Shown here: in pieces, positions 1-8,375 of the stretch | How positions within the stretch are numbered: position 1 is the stretch's first letter | Layout: every line of letters starts with the position of its first letter | Origin: Clostridium saccharoperbutylacetonicum N1-4(HMT) | GTDB taxonomy: Bacteria; Bacillota; Clostridia; Clostridiales; Clostridiaceae | Assembly: GCF_000340885.1 (NCBI RefSeq) | Contig: NC_020291.1 | Span: forward strand, 5,579,001 to 5,643,000 | Reading direction: 5' to 3' | Length of the DNA: 64,000 bases | Program-made: the position numbers and the translations under genes | Notes under the pieces: generated by a model | What the model saw: only the letters and a program-made list of their open reading frames with translations | The model's database searches: none | Told to the model about the DNA's origin: nothing

Positions 1-1
1 A

Positions 2-349
2 TGTGAATCTTTTATTAATAAATTCTCGGCATTTCTTAAAAGTGTATATTATGATACTGGATTGTATTATCCTTTATCAAAAGAAATATTTCAAATTGAG
101 AAAACTAGAAATTATAAAATGCAGACAAGCATATTGATGATTATGACATCTGTTTTTAATTGGATTTTAGAAAATAATATATCATATTTTTCTGAATCTG
201 ATAAACTTAAATTAAAAGCAGTTATTTCAAAGGGATTTAATAATAGTGAATTTCCTACTACCACAAGTTCTACTACAGAACCTAAATTCCTTGTTAGAAC
301 TATTTCAACAATAATTAACGAAATAGAGTTAGCTTATTCTATAAGATAA
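2..349 (+). CDS. C-terminal end of an unknown protein, cut by the window edge
   Basis: The reading frame is open from base 2 to the stop at 349, so this is the last 115 or so residues of a gene that starts outside the window. An in-frame TTG/ATG-like start inside is not backed by a ribosome binding site, so I treat it as partial. The visible part is mixed charged and hydrophobic with no signal peptide, membrane segment or motif I recognise. A terminator hairpin follows at 374. It converges on the next gene, so it belongs to a different transcription unit. Function unknown. Confidence 0.5.
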   Translation, partial: CESFINKFSAFLKSVYYDTGLYYPLSKEIFQIEKTRNYKMQTSILMIMTSVFNWILENNISYFSESDKLKLKAVISKGFNNSEFPTTTSSTTEPKFLVRTISTIINEIELAYSIR

Positions 350-373
350 TTTACTAGAAACATATATAAAAAA

Positions 374-405
374 AGAAATTGCAAAAGTTATGCAATTTCT
401 TTTTT
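374..405 (+). terminator. Rho-independent terminator
   Basis: Perfect 10-bp stem AGAAATTGCA/TGCAATTTCT (374-383 and 391-400) is followed by a T run, and an A run precedes it. It can stop the plus-strand gene ending at 349 and probably also the minus-strand gene ending at 477. Confidence 0.8.
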
Positions 406-476
406 AATATTAAAATAAATTTTTGACTTCTTCTTAATTTAATGTTTATTCAAAAAAATACTCTTATTCTCTGCCA

Positions 477-725
477 TTAACCTCTTTTCACTAAAAAGTA
501 AGAACCATGTTCAATAATTACTCCATTATCTCTAAACATAGATAATTTTTTCATTGCATAATTTTGAATTTGAATTTCCTCGAGTTTCGAATTTAATTTT
601 TTATAAACTTCTTTGCAAATATCTTCTATTGTAAAATCACTTTCTCTATTTAAAATAGCAGTAAATATTATATAACTTGGACTTTCTATTAATTTTTCTT
701 TCGAAATTTTTTCAAATTTACACAT
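477..725 (-). CDS. Small hypothetical protein, 82 aa
   Basis: I chose the ATG at 725 because GGGGAGG lies 6 nt before it; the longer frame has no such signal. The protein is charged and soluble, with no signal peptide or membrane segment. The C-terminal half has a helix-rich pattern ending in a short strand pair (GVIIEHGSYFLV) that would suit a small winged-helix fold, but this is only an impression. It lies 45 nt downstream of the 271-aa gene on the same strand and probably shares its transcript. Function unknown. Confidence 0.55.
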   Translation of the reverse strand: MCKFEKISKEKLIESPSYIIFTAILNRESDFTIEDICKEVYKKLNSKLEEIQIQNYAMKKLSMFRDNGVIIEHGSYFLVKRG

Positions 726-770
726 GTAAATCCTCCCCATTATATTATATTTGTTTTATTATATTATATT

Positions 771-1586
771 TTAATTAGTCACATTTTCAAAAAAATTGTT
801 TAATTCAACTGCAATATATCTTGCTAACCTATCTATAAATTCACTATATTTAAATTCCTCTTTCTTCTTTATATATATATGTACTACTGGGAAATTTAAT
901 CCATCGCTTTGTAACATACTATGAATATTAGAGACTTCATCTAATATTTTCACATCCCCATCTATAACTATATATGGCATATTTGCTAACCCATAATTGG
1001 GTGATTTGAACTCTATAAAATAATGTTCTACTTTATCTTTGCACTCCGTGGTAAAAAAGTCATTTATAATTTCTTGCATTATACTATTAAAATCGCACAC
1101 ATCAGCAAAAAATGCTTCTATTAACATCTTAACATTAAACAAAAAAGAACCTTTTTTCATGTTGTCTTTATCTTTACATTTTTCTTCTATGTTACATACT
1201 AAATGATTAAAATAACTATTCAAACCTATACCATATTCTTTTAATTTTTTAAAATCAATATGTATGTTTTCTACTATCTTTTTATCCATTCTTATAAAAT
1301 GATTTGCATCTTTAACTATTGAATAAAATTGTTTTTTATTAGAAAGTAACTCTTCTAATTCATATTTTAACTTATTTTCAGTTTTATAACCTTCTAAATA
1401 AAAATATTGTTTCATTATTGATAATAACCATCCATCATCCCATTGTATTAATGCATTAAAATATTCTCTATTTGAAATAGTGATTTTTAATGGTTTCCAT
1501 AATCCTGAAATATCATTCGCCAGTCTATAATCTCCAGCTGGAACAATCGTTTCTTTTTTACGACTTCTTAAATAATTCATTATCAT
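771..1586 (-). CDS. Hypothetical protein, 271 aa
   Basis: This is a complete frame with codon use typical of the region. I recognise no family. It appears soluble and mainly helical with aromatic-rich stretches, without a signal peptide or membrane segment. The start is uncertain: there are two ATG codons close together and no convincing ribosome binding site, and the frame stays open for about 45 nt more upstream. It precedes the 82-aa gene and sits in the accessory region with the nuclease-like gene at 2148, so a role in an element or defence module is possible but unproven. Confidence 0.5.
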   Translation of the reverse strand: MIMNYLRSRKKETIVPAGDYRLANDISGLWKPLKITISNREYFNALIQWDDGWLLSIMKQYFYLEGYKTENKLKYELEELLSNKKQFYSIVKDANHFIRMDKKIVENIHIDFKKLKEYGIGLNSYFNHLVCNIEEKCKDKDNMKKGSFLFNVKMLIEAFFADVCDFNSIMQEIINDFFTTECKDKVEHYFIEFKSPNYGLANMPYIVIDGDVKILDEVSNIHSMLQSDGLNFPVVHIYIKKKEEFKYSEFIDRLARYIAVELNNFFENVTN

Positions 1587-2147
1587 TTCATATATGCTAT
1601 CTTGTAATAAATGATCAGTCTTTATTACTCTATTTTAATATATCAATTCCCTTATTAATATATAACACAACCATAACACAACATGGGTAAAATTTTATAT
1701 AATAATACACAATCAAATAAAATTAAGAAACCTTCATACCTAGTAAAATAAAGCCTTCAAAAGCACTATAATATATGTTAAAATTCAAATCCAAGAACTC
1801 CAGGAACTTCAGAATTTTAAAAACAGTAATTGTTATTTTATGTATATTGTGCATTATCATCTAATTTAAATTCATTATTGGTGGCGCTACCCCGTAACAA
1901 CAAAAAAACACGACCACCTGTAAGCAGCTATTTAAGCCACATATTACTGATATCTTTTATTTTATGTACTCTTAATAGAATTAGCAATTTTGTTCTTTCG
2001 ATGAACTTCTAAATTTTTATTATTCTAGTAATCAATGCTGTTATCAAATAAGTTAGTATAAATCGTTATATTTTTTATTCGTTAATATATTGCTAAGTGT
2101 AATATCCCTAATATTATCCTCACATATACTTCAGAAAATTGAGATAA
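1587..2147. other. Intergenic stretch, AT-rich with one GC-richer patch
   Basis: This 561-bp stretch has no gene I can support. Most of it is very AT-rich. A short patch at about 1878-1935 is clearly richer in G and C and is bounded by GGTGG and CCACC, which could pair. The 60-codon frame over it (1830-2012) lacks a ribosome binding site and looks accidental. The patch may be the remnant of a mobile element or a small structured RNA; I cannot tell. Confidence 0.4.
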
Positions 2148-3497
2148 TTATAATCCTTTAGGAATTACTTTGGTAATAATCTCCAAATAATTGTTATTAA
2201 AACTCAAATCATTTTCTAACCCATTAGGATTTTCTATAATATATTCTGGATCATATATAAAACAATATAATTTCTTACAGTCAGGATGAGTTTTATATCT
2301 CTCAATATCTATTATCAATTGATCTCCAATTTCTTTTGCTCCAAGACCTATTCTTGTTTTTTTAACCTCTATTACTGTACTTTCCCTCTTAAGTAAAAAA
2401 TCAACTCTTGAACTTTTTCCAGCGTAACTTGGAGTATATTCCTCTACTCTAATATCATCATAAGCCAATTTTAAAAATGCATGTAATAAGTCTTGTACAT
2501 CATATTCATCCCTAATATTAAATTTATCTCTTGAAGAATATCTATTTTTCATTTGATTTGCTGCAATATGAAATCTAGACATTATTCTATCTAATGTTAA
2601 ATCAACTTCATTATACGAATAGATCTTATTGGTATCTATATTTTTTATTTCTGAATTATTATTTTTTTGATTATTTAACAATTTATTTTTTTTCAAATCA
2701 ACTAATGGTATTTTTATTCCATCTCCTGCACTAATTAAAGAAAGTAAACATTCTCCCATATACCATTTTAATTCAGTATAATTATCACTTGATAATCTCG
2801 TTTTTATCCATTGTATTCCACTTTCAACAATTGGATCTTCCCTTCCACATACAGCACCTATTGCTTGTACTGCTAAAGCTGTATTTATTTCTTGCTTATA
2901 ATCGCATTTTATACATCCATTTATTCCAAATCCCTCTTTTAGATCATTCGCATATCTTTGTAGTAACTCTTCATAATCATAATAATTATATTCAAATAAT
3001 GATAATATACCTATTGCATTTTCTACATACTCTTTTGGATTATAATTTTCAATAAAATATTTAACTGCAAGTTTTGTATATTCTGATTTTGGTTCTATCT
3101 CTATTAAAACTCTCATCGGTCCAACATGATCATAATTATTACTATGAATATATCCACTTAGTCTTTGTTCATTCTTTATGAATTCATCGAAAGCATCTTG
3201 GAAAAATTCATATCTTCCTAATCCCATTTTACTTAGATAATACAACTTATGAGAATCCTCAAATAACCATGTAATATTATATGCATCCATCTTTTTAACT
3301 TCCTCTATAAAGTCATCGGTAATATTATTTTCTAATTCAAACATAATATAAAATTCCTCAACATAACCAAGAATTATATCTATGTCCTGTTTATTTCTAC
3401 TTTCTTTTATAACATTTTTTAATTCTTGTTCAAGGTATTTCACTGCATTTTTTAATTCAAAACCGCAATACTCGATATTTTTAAAAAAATTATTCAA
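2148..3497 (-). CDS. Protein with C-terminal DpnII/MboI-like PD-(D/E)XK nuclease domain
   Basis: 449 aa with a TTG start after GAGGAG. The last 120 or so residues carry a PD-(D/E)XK core: VQDLL helix, then RVDFLL (Asp near 366), then VIEVKK (Glu-x-Lys near 378), followed by KEIGDQLIIDI, a cysteine-bearing HPDCK and a FIYDPE strand. This order is typical of the REase_DpnII-MboI domain found at the end of many defence proteins. The first 330 or so residues are helical, with a passage (ALAVQAIGAV...GIQWIK) that resembles an alpha/alpha-toroid repeat. No DNA methylase lies nearby, so it is not a classical restriction gene. Likely a DNA-cleaving effector; the trigger is unknown. Confidence 0.65.
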   Translation of the reverse strand: MNNFFKNIEYCGFELKNAVKYLEQELKNVIKESRNKQDIDIILGYVEEFYIMFELENNITDDFIEEVKKMDAYNITWLFEDSHKLYYLSKMGLGRYEFFQDAFDEFIKNEQRLSGYIHSNNYDHVGPMRVLIEIEPKSEYTKLAVKYFIENYNPKEYVENAIGILSLFEYNYYDYEELLQRYANDLKEGFGINGCIKCDYKQEINTALAVQAIGAVCGREDPIVESGIQWIKTRLSSDNYTELKWYMGECLLSLISAGDGIKIPLVDLKKNKLLNNQKNNNSEIKNIDTNKIYSYNEVDLTLDRIMSRFHIAANQMKNRYSSRDKFNIRDEYDVQDLLHAFLKLAYDDIRVEEYTPSYAGKSSRVDFLLKRESTVIEVKKTRIGLGAKEIGDQLIIDIERYKTHPDCKKLYCFIYDPEYIIENPNGLENDLSFNNNYLEIITKVIPKGL

Positions 3498-3655
3498 AAC
3501 TATACTCCTCTACTAAAAAGTCTTATACTATATTATTTATTATTGATTTTCTAAATTTATTTTTAATATAAGAAACCTTTAATACTTATACTTTAAAATG
3601 TTTAGTTATTTATACCATCTTGAAAATCCTCTAAATATTTTAAAATCACTCAATT

Positions 3656-5245
3656 CTACACTTCTTTAATCACAGGAATTTTAAATAGTCTTACATCCAT
3701 TCCCAATTCTCTAATTCTTTTGACATGTTGTAATAAGTTTACCTTACTAAAAAAAGGAATAATGTTTCTAATGTCTCCCTCTTTACTAGTAGAAATTGCA
3801 TAAACTACAATTGATTTATCAAATGGGAAATTATCAATACTATAAGATTTATCACTAAATTTATTCTTAATATGCTTTATAAGCTCTCCCCTATACTCTG
3901 GAATATTTTTTAGTAAATCCATTGAAACTGACCCTTGTGAAAAAAGATGACTTAAAGTAGCAGATGAAGTATCTTTTTTTACACAAACAAAATGATTTTC
4001 TCTCGAAAATAAATCACAAATTTCTATCTTACTTCTAGAATTTGGCACTTGAAAATTCTTTTTATCCATTAGTATAAAAAAATCATTACGCTGCCTTTCA
4101 TTATAAACTCCCTCACTCTCACCTTCTTTAATAGGTTCTAAAAAGCTCCCTTCTATTAATTTTATTTGATTTACACTTTCCTGGATCATATTGTAGTAAT
4201 TATCCTCAATGTAATACCAATTGTTCAATGTAAATATATATAATTTACCATCATAATTGATTTCACACACGATAAATTCTTTTATACTTACAGACGTGGT
4301 AATAGGATTTCCGAATTCATCCAAGCCTATTACCTTTATCTTTTCATAATTATTAATATGGAAATTGTCCAGAAAATCATATAATTTTAGTATATCTAAT
4401 TCTTCAATTTCTTTTATTTTAGAGTTATATACTATTCTAAAACTATTGCATCTTTCATATTCAATCATATCTGGATATGTTAACACTATATCCTCTTCTC
4501 TTTTCTCTATTTTTTTCCATATCGTTTGGAATAATGTATTTTTTATTTCTTTATTCTTTATTAATGTCATATTATCAACAAAATCAAATTCATCTTTATA
4601 ATCTTTACTAAAATATAGATCTAATAAACTACTACATTTCTCACCTAACTGTACAAATGTAGTATCGCTGTCTAAACTTAATGATGATGTTCCCCTTAAG
4701 TTTTTACCAATCTCCTCTATCTTACTTTTTCCTGACACTAAATTAATAATATCTTGTTGAAAGTCAAAATCAAATTCCCCTATTCTACTCCCCTTATTAA
4801 TATGAATTCTTTTTTGTCTAGTCTTAGTGTCAATGTTTCTTACATCTAAAGCTTTTAATTCCAATGGATTGACACAGTTTAACGTTACCTTTAATCCAAA
4901 ATCATTTTCTAATTTATCCTTATTAATTCCTGTAAACCCCATGCCTCCAGTAATCCCAAAGAAATATGCATCATTATCTTTATAAATCTTTATTAAAATT
5001 ATAAATGAATTAACTGTATTTTTTAATTTTTCTTTATCTACAATTTCAACATCATTCTCAAGAAATTTTAGCCATTTTTGTTCTCTAGTTTTATTTCTTT
5101 GAATATACACTTTAGTTTCAAAATTTAAATTTTCATTTAGTATATTTAATTCTTCATAATTATTCTCACTATTAACTTTTTTATCAATTATAATCTCTTT
5201 AAAATCTTCTACTGTATTCTTAAATAAATAATATGATAATTTCAC
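3656..5245 (-). CDS. TIGR04141/DUF6119-like sporadically distributed protein
   Basis: 529 aa. The GTG start at 5245 follows AAGGTGAG. The N-terminus (KLSYYLFKNTV...), the middle GGMGF segment, the FGLKVTLN strand and the later 'LDVRNIDTKTRQKR' stretch match my memory of the TIGR04141 family. That family has patchy distribution, is often near restriction or other defence genes, and has no assigned biochemistry. There is no signal peptide or membrane segment. It lies 158 nt upstream of the nuclease-domain gene on the same strand, so the two may be co-transcribed and act together. Family assignment is from pattern memory, not from a search. Confidence 0.55.
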   Translation of the reverse strand: MKLSYYLFKNTVEDFKEIIIDKKVNSENNYEELNILNENLNFETKVYIQRNKTREQKWLKFLENDVEIVDKEKLKNTVNSFIILIKIYKDNDAYFFGITGGMGFTGINKDKLENDFGLKVTLNCVNPLELKALDVRNIDTKTRQKRIHINKGSRIGEFDFDFQQDIINLVSGKSKIEEIGKNLRGTSSLSLDSDTTFVQLGEKCSSLLDLYFSKDYKDEFDFVDNMTLIKNKEIKNTLFQTIWKKIEKREEDIVLTYPDMIEYERCNSFRIVYNSKIKEIEELDILKLYDFLDNFHINNYEKIKVIGLDEFGNPITTSVSIKEFIVCEINYDGKLYIFTLNNWYYIEDNYYNMIQESVNQIKLIEGSFLEPIKEGESEGVYNERQRNDFFILMDKKNFQVPNSRSKIEICDLFSRENHFVCVKKDTSSATLSHLFSQGSVSMDLLKNIPEYRGELIKHIKNKFSDKSYSIDNFPFDKSIVVYAISTSKEGDIRNIIPFFSKVNLLQHVKRIRELGMDVRLFKIPVIKEV

Positions 5246-5347
5246 CCAATCTCACCTTCCCTTATATTCCATCTTATATAATAATTATACAGCAAAATAC
5301 TATTTTTAAAAAAACTATTTTGTATTAATTGATAAATTTCATTTTTA

Positions 5348-6325
5348 TTATGACACTCTTATATAAAAGCTCTGACTATATCTATCATACAAATCATACC
5401 TGCTGATTTCACTTACAACTTTAACTCCTTGGCTGTTTTTGAGCAAAGAAAAAGACACATTGAAGATAACTTCAATGTGTTCTTTATACACTATAACTTC
5501 TTTTACAAAGTCTCTTATGAACTTTTTGCATTCAGGAACATTCCTGCTAATTACATAGCCACTAAAATTGCTTAACAGACTTCTTACATCTGTTTCTGTT
5601 ACTAATTGATTAATATCCTTAGCTTCAATTTCTGACAGCTTAGCTTCTAATTCACTCTTACAATTCTTAAGCTCATCCATTTTAGCTTTAAATTCTTCTT
5701 GAACAAATCCGTTTGTTATAGCAGTTACTATATTACTAATTTGCCCTTCAACTTCATCTATTTGTTTTACTAATACTAACTTCTTTTCATCATCAACTTT
5801 ATTTTGCTTTTGAAGGTTCTTATTAATACCTTCTGCTATATAAATTATTGCCCTATCATTAAATGTTTTTCTTTCTAATTCAGACAATACATATTCTTCA
5901 ATATACTCCTTACATATTTCTTTATTGTCACAAACCTTAGAGCTTGTCTTTTGTCTAAATGAGCATCTATAAGACACATACATAGGCTTATTTTTAGCAT
6001 GTCCACGATTTCCTTAATAAGCATCCACAGCGTATTAATCCGGTGAGTAAATAATTTTCCTTTGCCTTATTAGTTCCTGGTTTCTTTCTACGCATTTTTA
6101 GAATTTCTTCAAAGTCTTCCTTAGAAACTATTGCTGGTATGCCACCTTCTATTCTTATTATTTCACTTTCATCTTTATAGGCGTGCGATTTTTTTCCCGA
6201 AAGCATACTTCTTCGCTGTTTTATTGTAAGTATACACTCCAGTATATTTTTCATTAGTTAATATGCTATGGATGCTATTCACTTTAAACATTGTACCAGC
6301 TTTAGTCTTAAAGCCTCTTTCATTT
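5348..6325 (-). pseudogene. Truncated, frameshifted large serine recombinase
   Basis: Three frames must be joined. The first is about 6325-6190, encoding RGFKTKAGTMF and the SILTNEKYTGVYTYNK segment of the recombinase domain. The second is 6254-5994, encoding EDFEEILKMRRK and LLTGLIRCGC. The third is 5983-5348, with the zinc-ribbon YRC, a long coiled coil and the C-terminal tail. There is one frameshift near 6200 and another near 5995. The catalytic resolvase domain with its serine is missing altogether. Enzymes of this type integrate and excise phages and mobile islands. The remnant sits 1.4 kb from the left tmRNA-type repeat and marks the region as former mobile DNA. Confidence 0.85.
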
Positions 6326-6372
6326 AATTAAATGAAACTTATTTTAATATCTACAATTGTATCTTATACTTT

Positions 6373-7599
6373 TCATTTTAATCTCTTTTTTAGTTCATTC
6401 GCAATTTCATTCAAAGTTAATACTGAATTTATTTTTCTTTCTAGCTTCTTAAATTTAATTTTACGTTTATGTACATAGTTTAAATATCTATCAATTGAAT
6501 TCAAATAATTTAATCCTTCTATCCATCTAACCCTAATTACATTTTGAACATTTTCTATAAGTTCACTACCTTTATAACTTTCAAATTCTCTATTAATGGA
6601 TTCAACTACCTCTGTTTTATCTACGCAATAAATTTGTTGTAATGAATTAAATTTCATACTGCTGTTTGCTATATATAGTTCAATAAAATCTCTCCATATA
6701 TTTTTATGATATTCTATATAAGCATTTCTTCCGCCTAAGTCTTCTATTACCTCAATTTTTCTTTTTATTAATTCCATTTTATCTTTATAAGATTTCAATC
6801 CATCTAAATATCCATAAATGTCACTTCTAATCTTAAAGTCATTATGTTTATATAACTTTTTATCAAATTCTAACCCCCTTACCATTCTTCTCAAAACCTC
6901 ATTATTGTTGTAAACTATCACAGCAATTTCACTAATTATATTTTGAATGTCATTTAACTTTTCAGCTACTTTATTTACATTTTCCTTTTCCTTATTTTCC
7001 CAAACCTCTTCAATAGTCAATTCTTTTTTCCTTTTATTTAAATTAATTCCATATAGCAATACGGTAATAATTATTATTATTAGAATTAAGTTTTCATATT
7101 TTTGTAAAAATTCCATAAAAGCTACAAAATTATCTTTCATGGAGTAAACCACATCTTTTATATTTACTAAATTAAGCATAATATAATTAATTATTAAATC
7201 TTTATAAAAACATATAACCATATATATACAAAACAGTATGTAAATAATTCTTATTTTTAATATATATTTTACTATTGAAATAATTCCATTAATAATCATC
7301 CACACTTTTTCTCTTATATTTGGAGAACATTTAAATTGATTTGAATACTCACTAATTATATCTCCTAAAAGTTCGTAATTATCACATATATTTTTATTAT
7401 TAAAAAACAAATACGGTGTTTTTTCTAATATTATCAAAAAAATATTTAAAATTTTTAGTGCTCTTTGTACAGTGTTATAATTGAAAGTCTTAATACTATA
7501 AATCACCTTATAATAAGAATATATCTTCATTCTCATATGCACATAATCCATAAAAATAGACAATATTAAAAACACTAGAAATTGCATAATATAATTCAT
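6373..7599 (-). CDS. Membrane protein with coiled-coil regions, unknown family
   Basis: 408 aa, ATG preceded by GAGAGGG. A hydrophobic segment lies at residues 1-20, a pair of segments (YILKIRIIYILFCIYMVICFY) near 115-140, and another (LILIIIIITVLLYGI) near 170-185. From about 190 the protein is charged and strongly helical, probably coiled coil, and cytoplasmic. I do not recognise the family. It stands alone between the recombinase remnant and the left repeat, which suggests cargo of the same lost element. Signalling or phage-defence membrane proteins can look like this, but nothing in the sequence proves a role. Confidence 0.55.
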   Translation of the reverse strand: MNYIMQFLVFLILSIFMDYVHMRMKIYSYYKVIYSIKTFNYNTVQRALKILNIFLIILEKTPYLFFNNKNICDNYELLGDIISEYSNQFKCSPNIREKVWMIINGIISIVKYILKIRIIYILFCIYMVICFYKDLIINYIMLNLVNIKDVVYSMKDNFVAFMEFLQKYENLILIIIIITVLLYGINLNKRKKELTIEEVWENKEKENVNKVAEKLNDIQNIISEIAVIVYNNNEVLRRMVRGLEFDKKLYKHNDFKIRSDIYGYLDGLKSYKDKMELIKRKIEVIEDLGGRNAYIEYHKNIWRDFIELYIANSSMKFNSLQQIYCVDKTEVVESINREFESYKGSELIENVQNVIRVRWIEGLNYLNSIDRYLNYVHKRKIKFKKLERKINSVLTLNEIANELKKRLK

Positions 7600-7716
7600 T
7601 GAGCCCTCTCTTTTACATCCTAATTATACATATTACACAAAATTATACCATAAAATACAATCTACTAAAATATATTTAATAAATTAAAATCAAACTATAA
7701 TTTTTTATAACAAAAC

Positions 7717-7766
7717 AACCCACGAAAATCAATTTTAGATTCTCGTGGGTTTCATGGTGGAGGCGA
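7717..7766 (-). repeat. Left direct repeat: copy of tmRNA 3' end plus terminator (att-like)
   Basis: About 50 bp almost identical to 13624-13675. Read on the minus strand it contains TCGCCTCCACCA, the last 12 nt of tmRNA, then the CCCACGAGAATC.../CCCACG terminator hairpin and T-rich tail. Past base 7766 the similarity stops at once. This is what remains at the far end when an element integrates into the 3' end of ssrA. The hairpin should also stop transcripts of the phosphotransferase operon ending at 7885. Confidence 0.85.
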
Positions 7767-7884
7767 AGCATGACCTTTAAAATCCACTAAAGCATAGCTT
7801 TCTTCTCCATATTCCTTAAAAGATTTTATAAGAGTTCACTATGTTTATTTTAAGTTTTCTAAATACCTTAAACTTAGCTAGATT

Positions 7885-8367
7885 CTATTTAAATTCTATT
7901 AAAGGACTTTCCTTTGCTTTCATATCTTTTCCAACATTGAAGTTCGTTATTTTATTATCATTGGCATTTGATATTATAAGCATAGTAATATCATCCAATC
8001 CTTTTTCTTTAATAAAGTTCCTGTCAAAGCTTATGAGAAGATCACCTTTTTTTACAGCTTTTCCTTCTTCACAATGCAGTTCAAAACCTTCTCCATTTAA
8101 AGTTACAGTATCAATACCTACATGAATAAGAGATTCTACTCCATCTTTTGTTTTAATACCAACTGCATGCTTACTTTCTTTCATAACTACAACGATAGTT
8201 CCATCACAAGGAGAGTATATTTTTCCTTCACTTGGCTTAATTGCAATTCCTTCCCCCATCATCTTCTGTGAAAATACTTCATCCTGTACATCTTTTAAAT
8301 CTACACTTACACCAGTAGCAAATGCATACAACCTTTTATTCTTTTTTTTATTAAATATATTAAACAT
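7885..8367 (-). CDS. PTS glucose-family EIIA protein
   Basis: 160 aa from the ATG at 8367, which follows AGGTGA by 4 nt; the longer frame overlaps the gene upstream without a binding site. This is a single EIIA(Glc)-type domain: TGVSVDL near the N-terminus, a first conserved His in KHAVGI, and the phosphorylated His in the LIHVGIDTV motif. It passes phosphate from HPr to the membrane IIB domain. It is the last gene of the alpha-glucoside operon, 8 nt after the glucosidase stop. The neighbouring IICB protein has no IIA of its own, so this cytoplasmic protein is the obvious partner. Confidence 0.93.
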   Translation of the reverse strand: MFNIFNKKKNKRLYAFATGVSVDLKDVQDEVFSQKMMGEGIAIKPSEGKIYSPCDGTIVVVMKESKHAVGIKTKDGVESLIHVGIDTVTLNGEGFELHCEEGKAVKKGDLLISFDRNFIKEKGLDDITMLIISNANDNKITNFNVGKDMKAKESPLIEFK

Positions 8368-8375
8368 AGATTCAC

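Noticed and set aside
1830..2012. 60-codon frame over the GC-richer patch
   Set aside because: No ribosome binding site, odd composition and no recognisable product.
2148..5245. Type II restriction-modification system
   Set aside because: The nuclease domain fits, but no DNA methyltransferase gene lies near; the methyltransferase at 24896 is 20 kb away and lacks DNA-methylase motifs.
5994..6254. Separate 86-codon gene
   Set aside because: Its residues are the middle of the same serine recombinase seen on both sides, joined by frameshifts, so it is part of a pseudogene.
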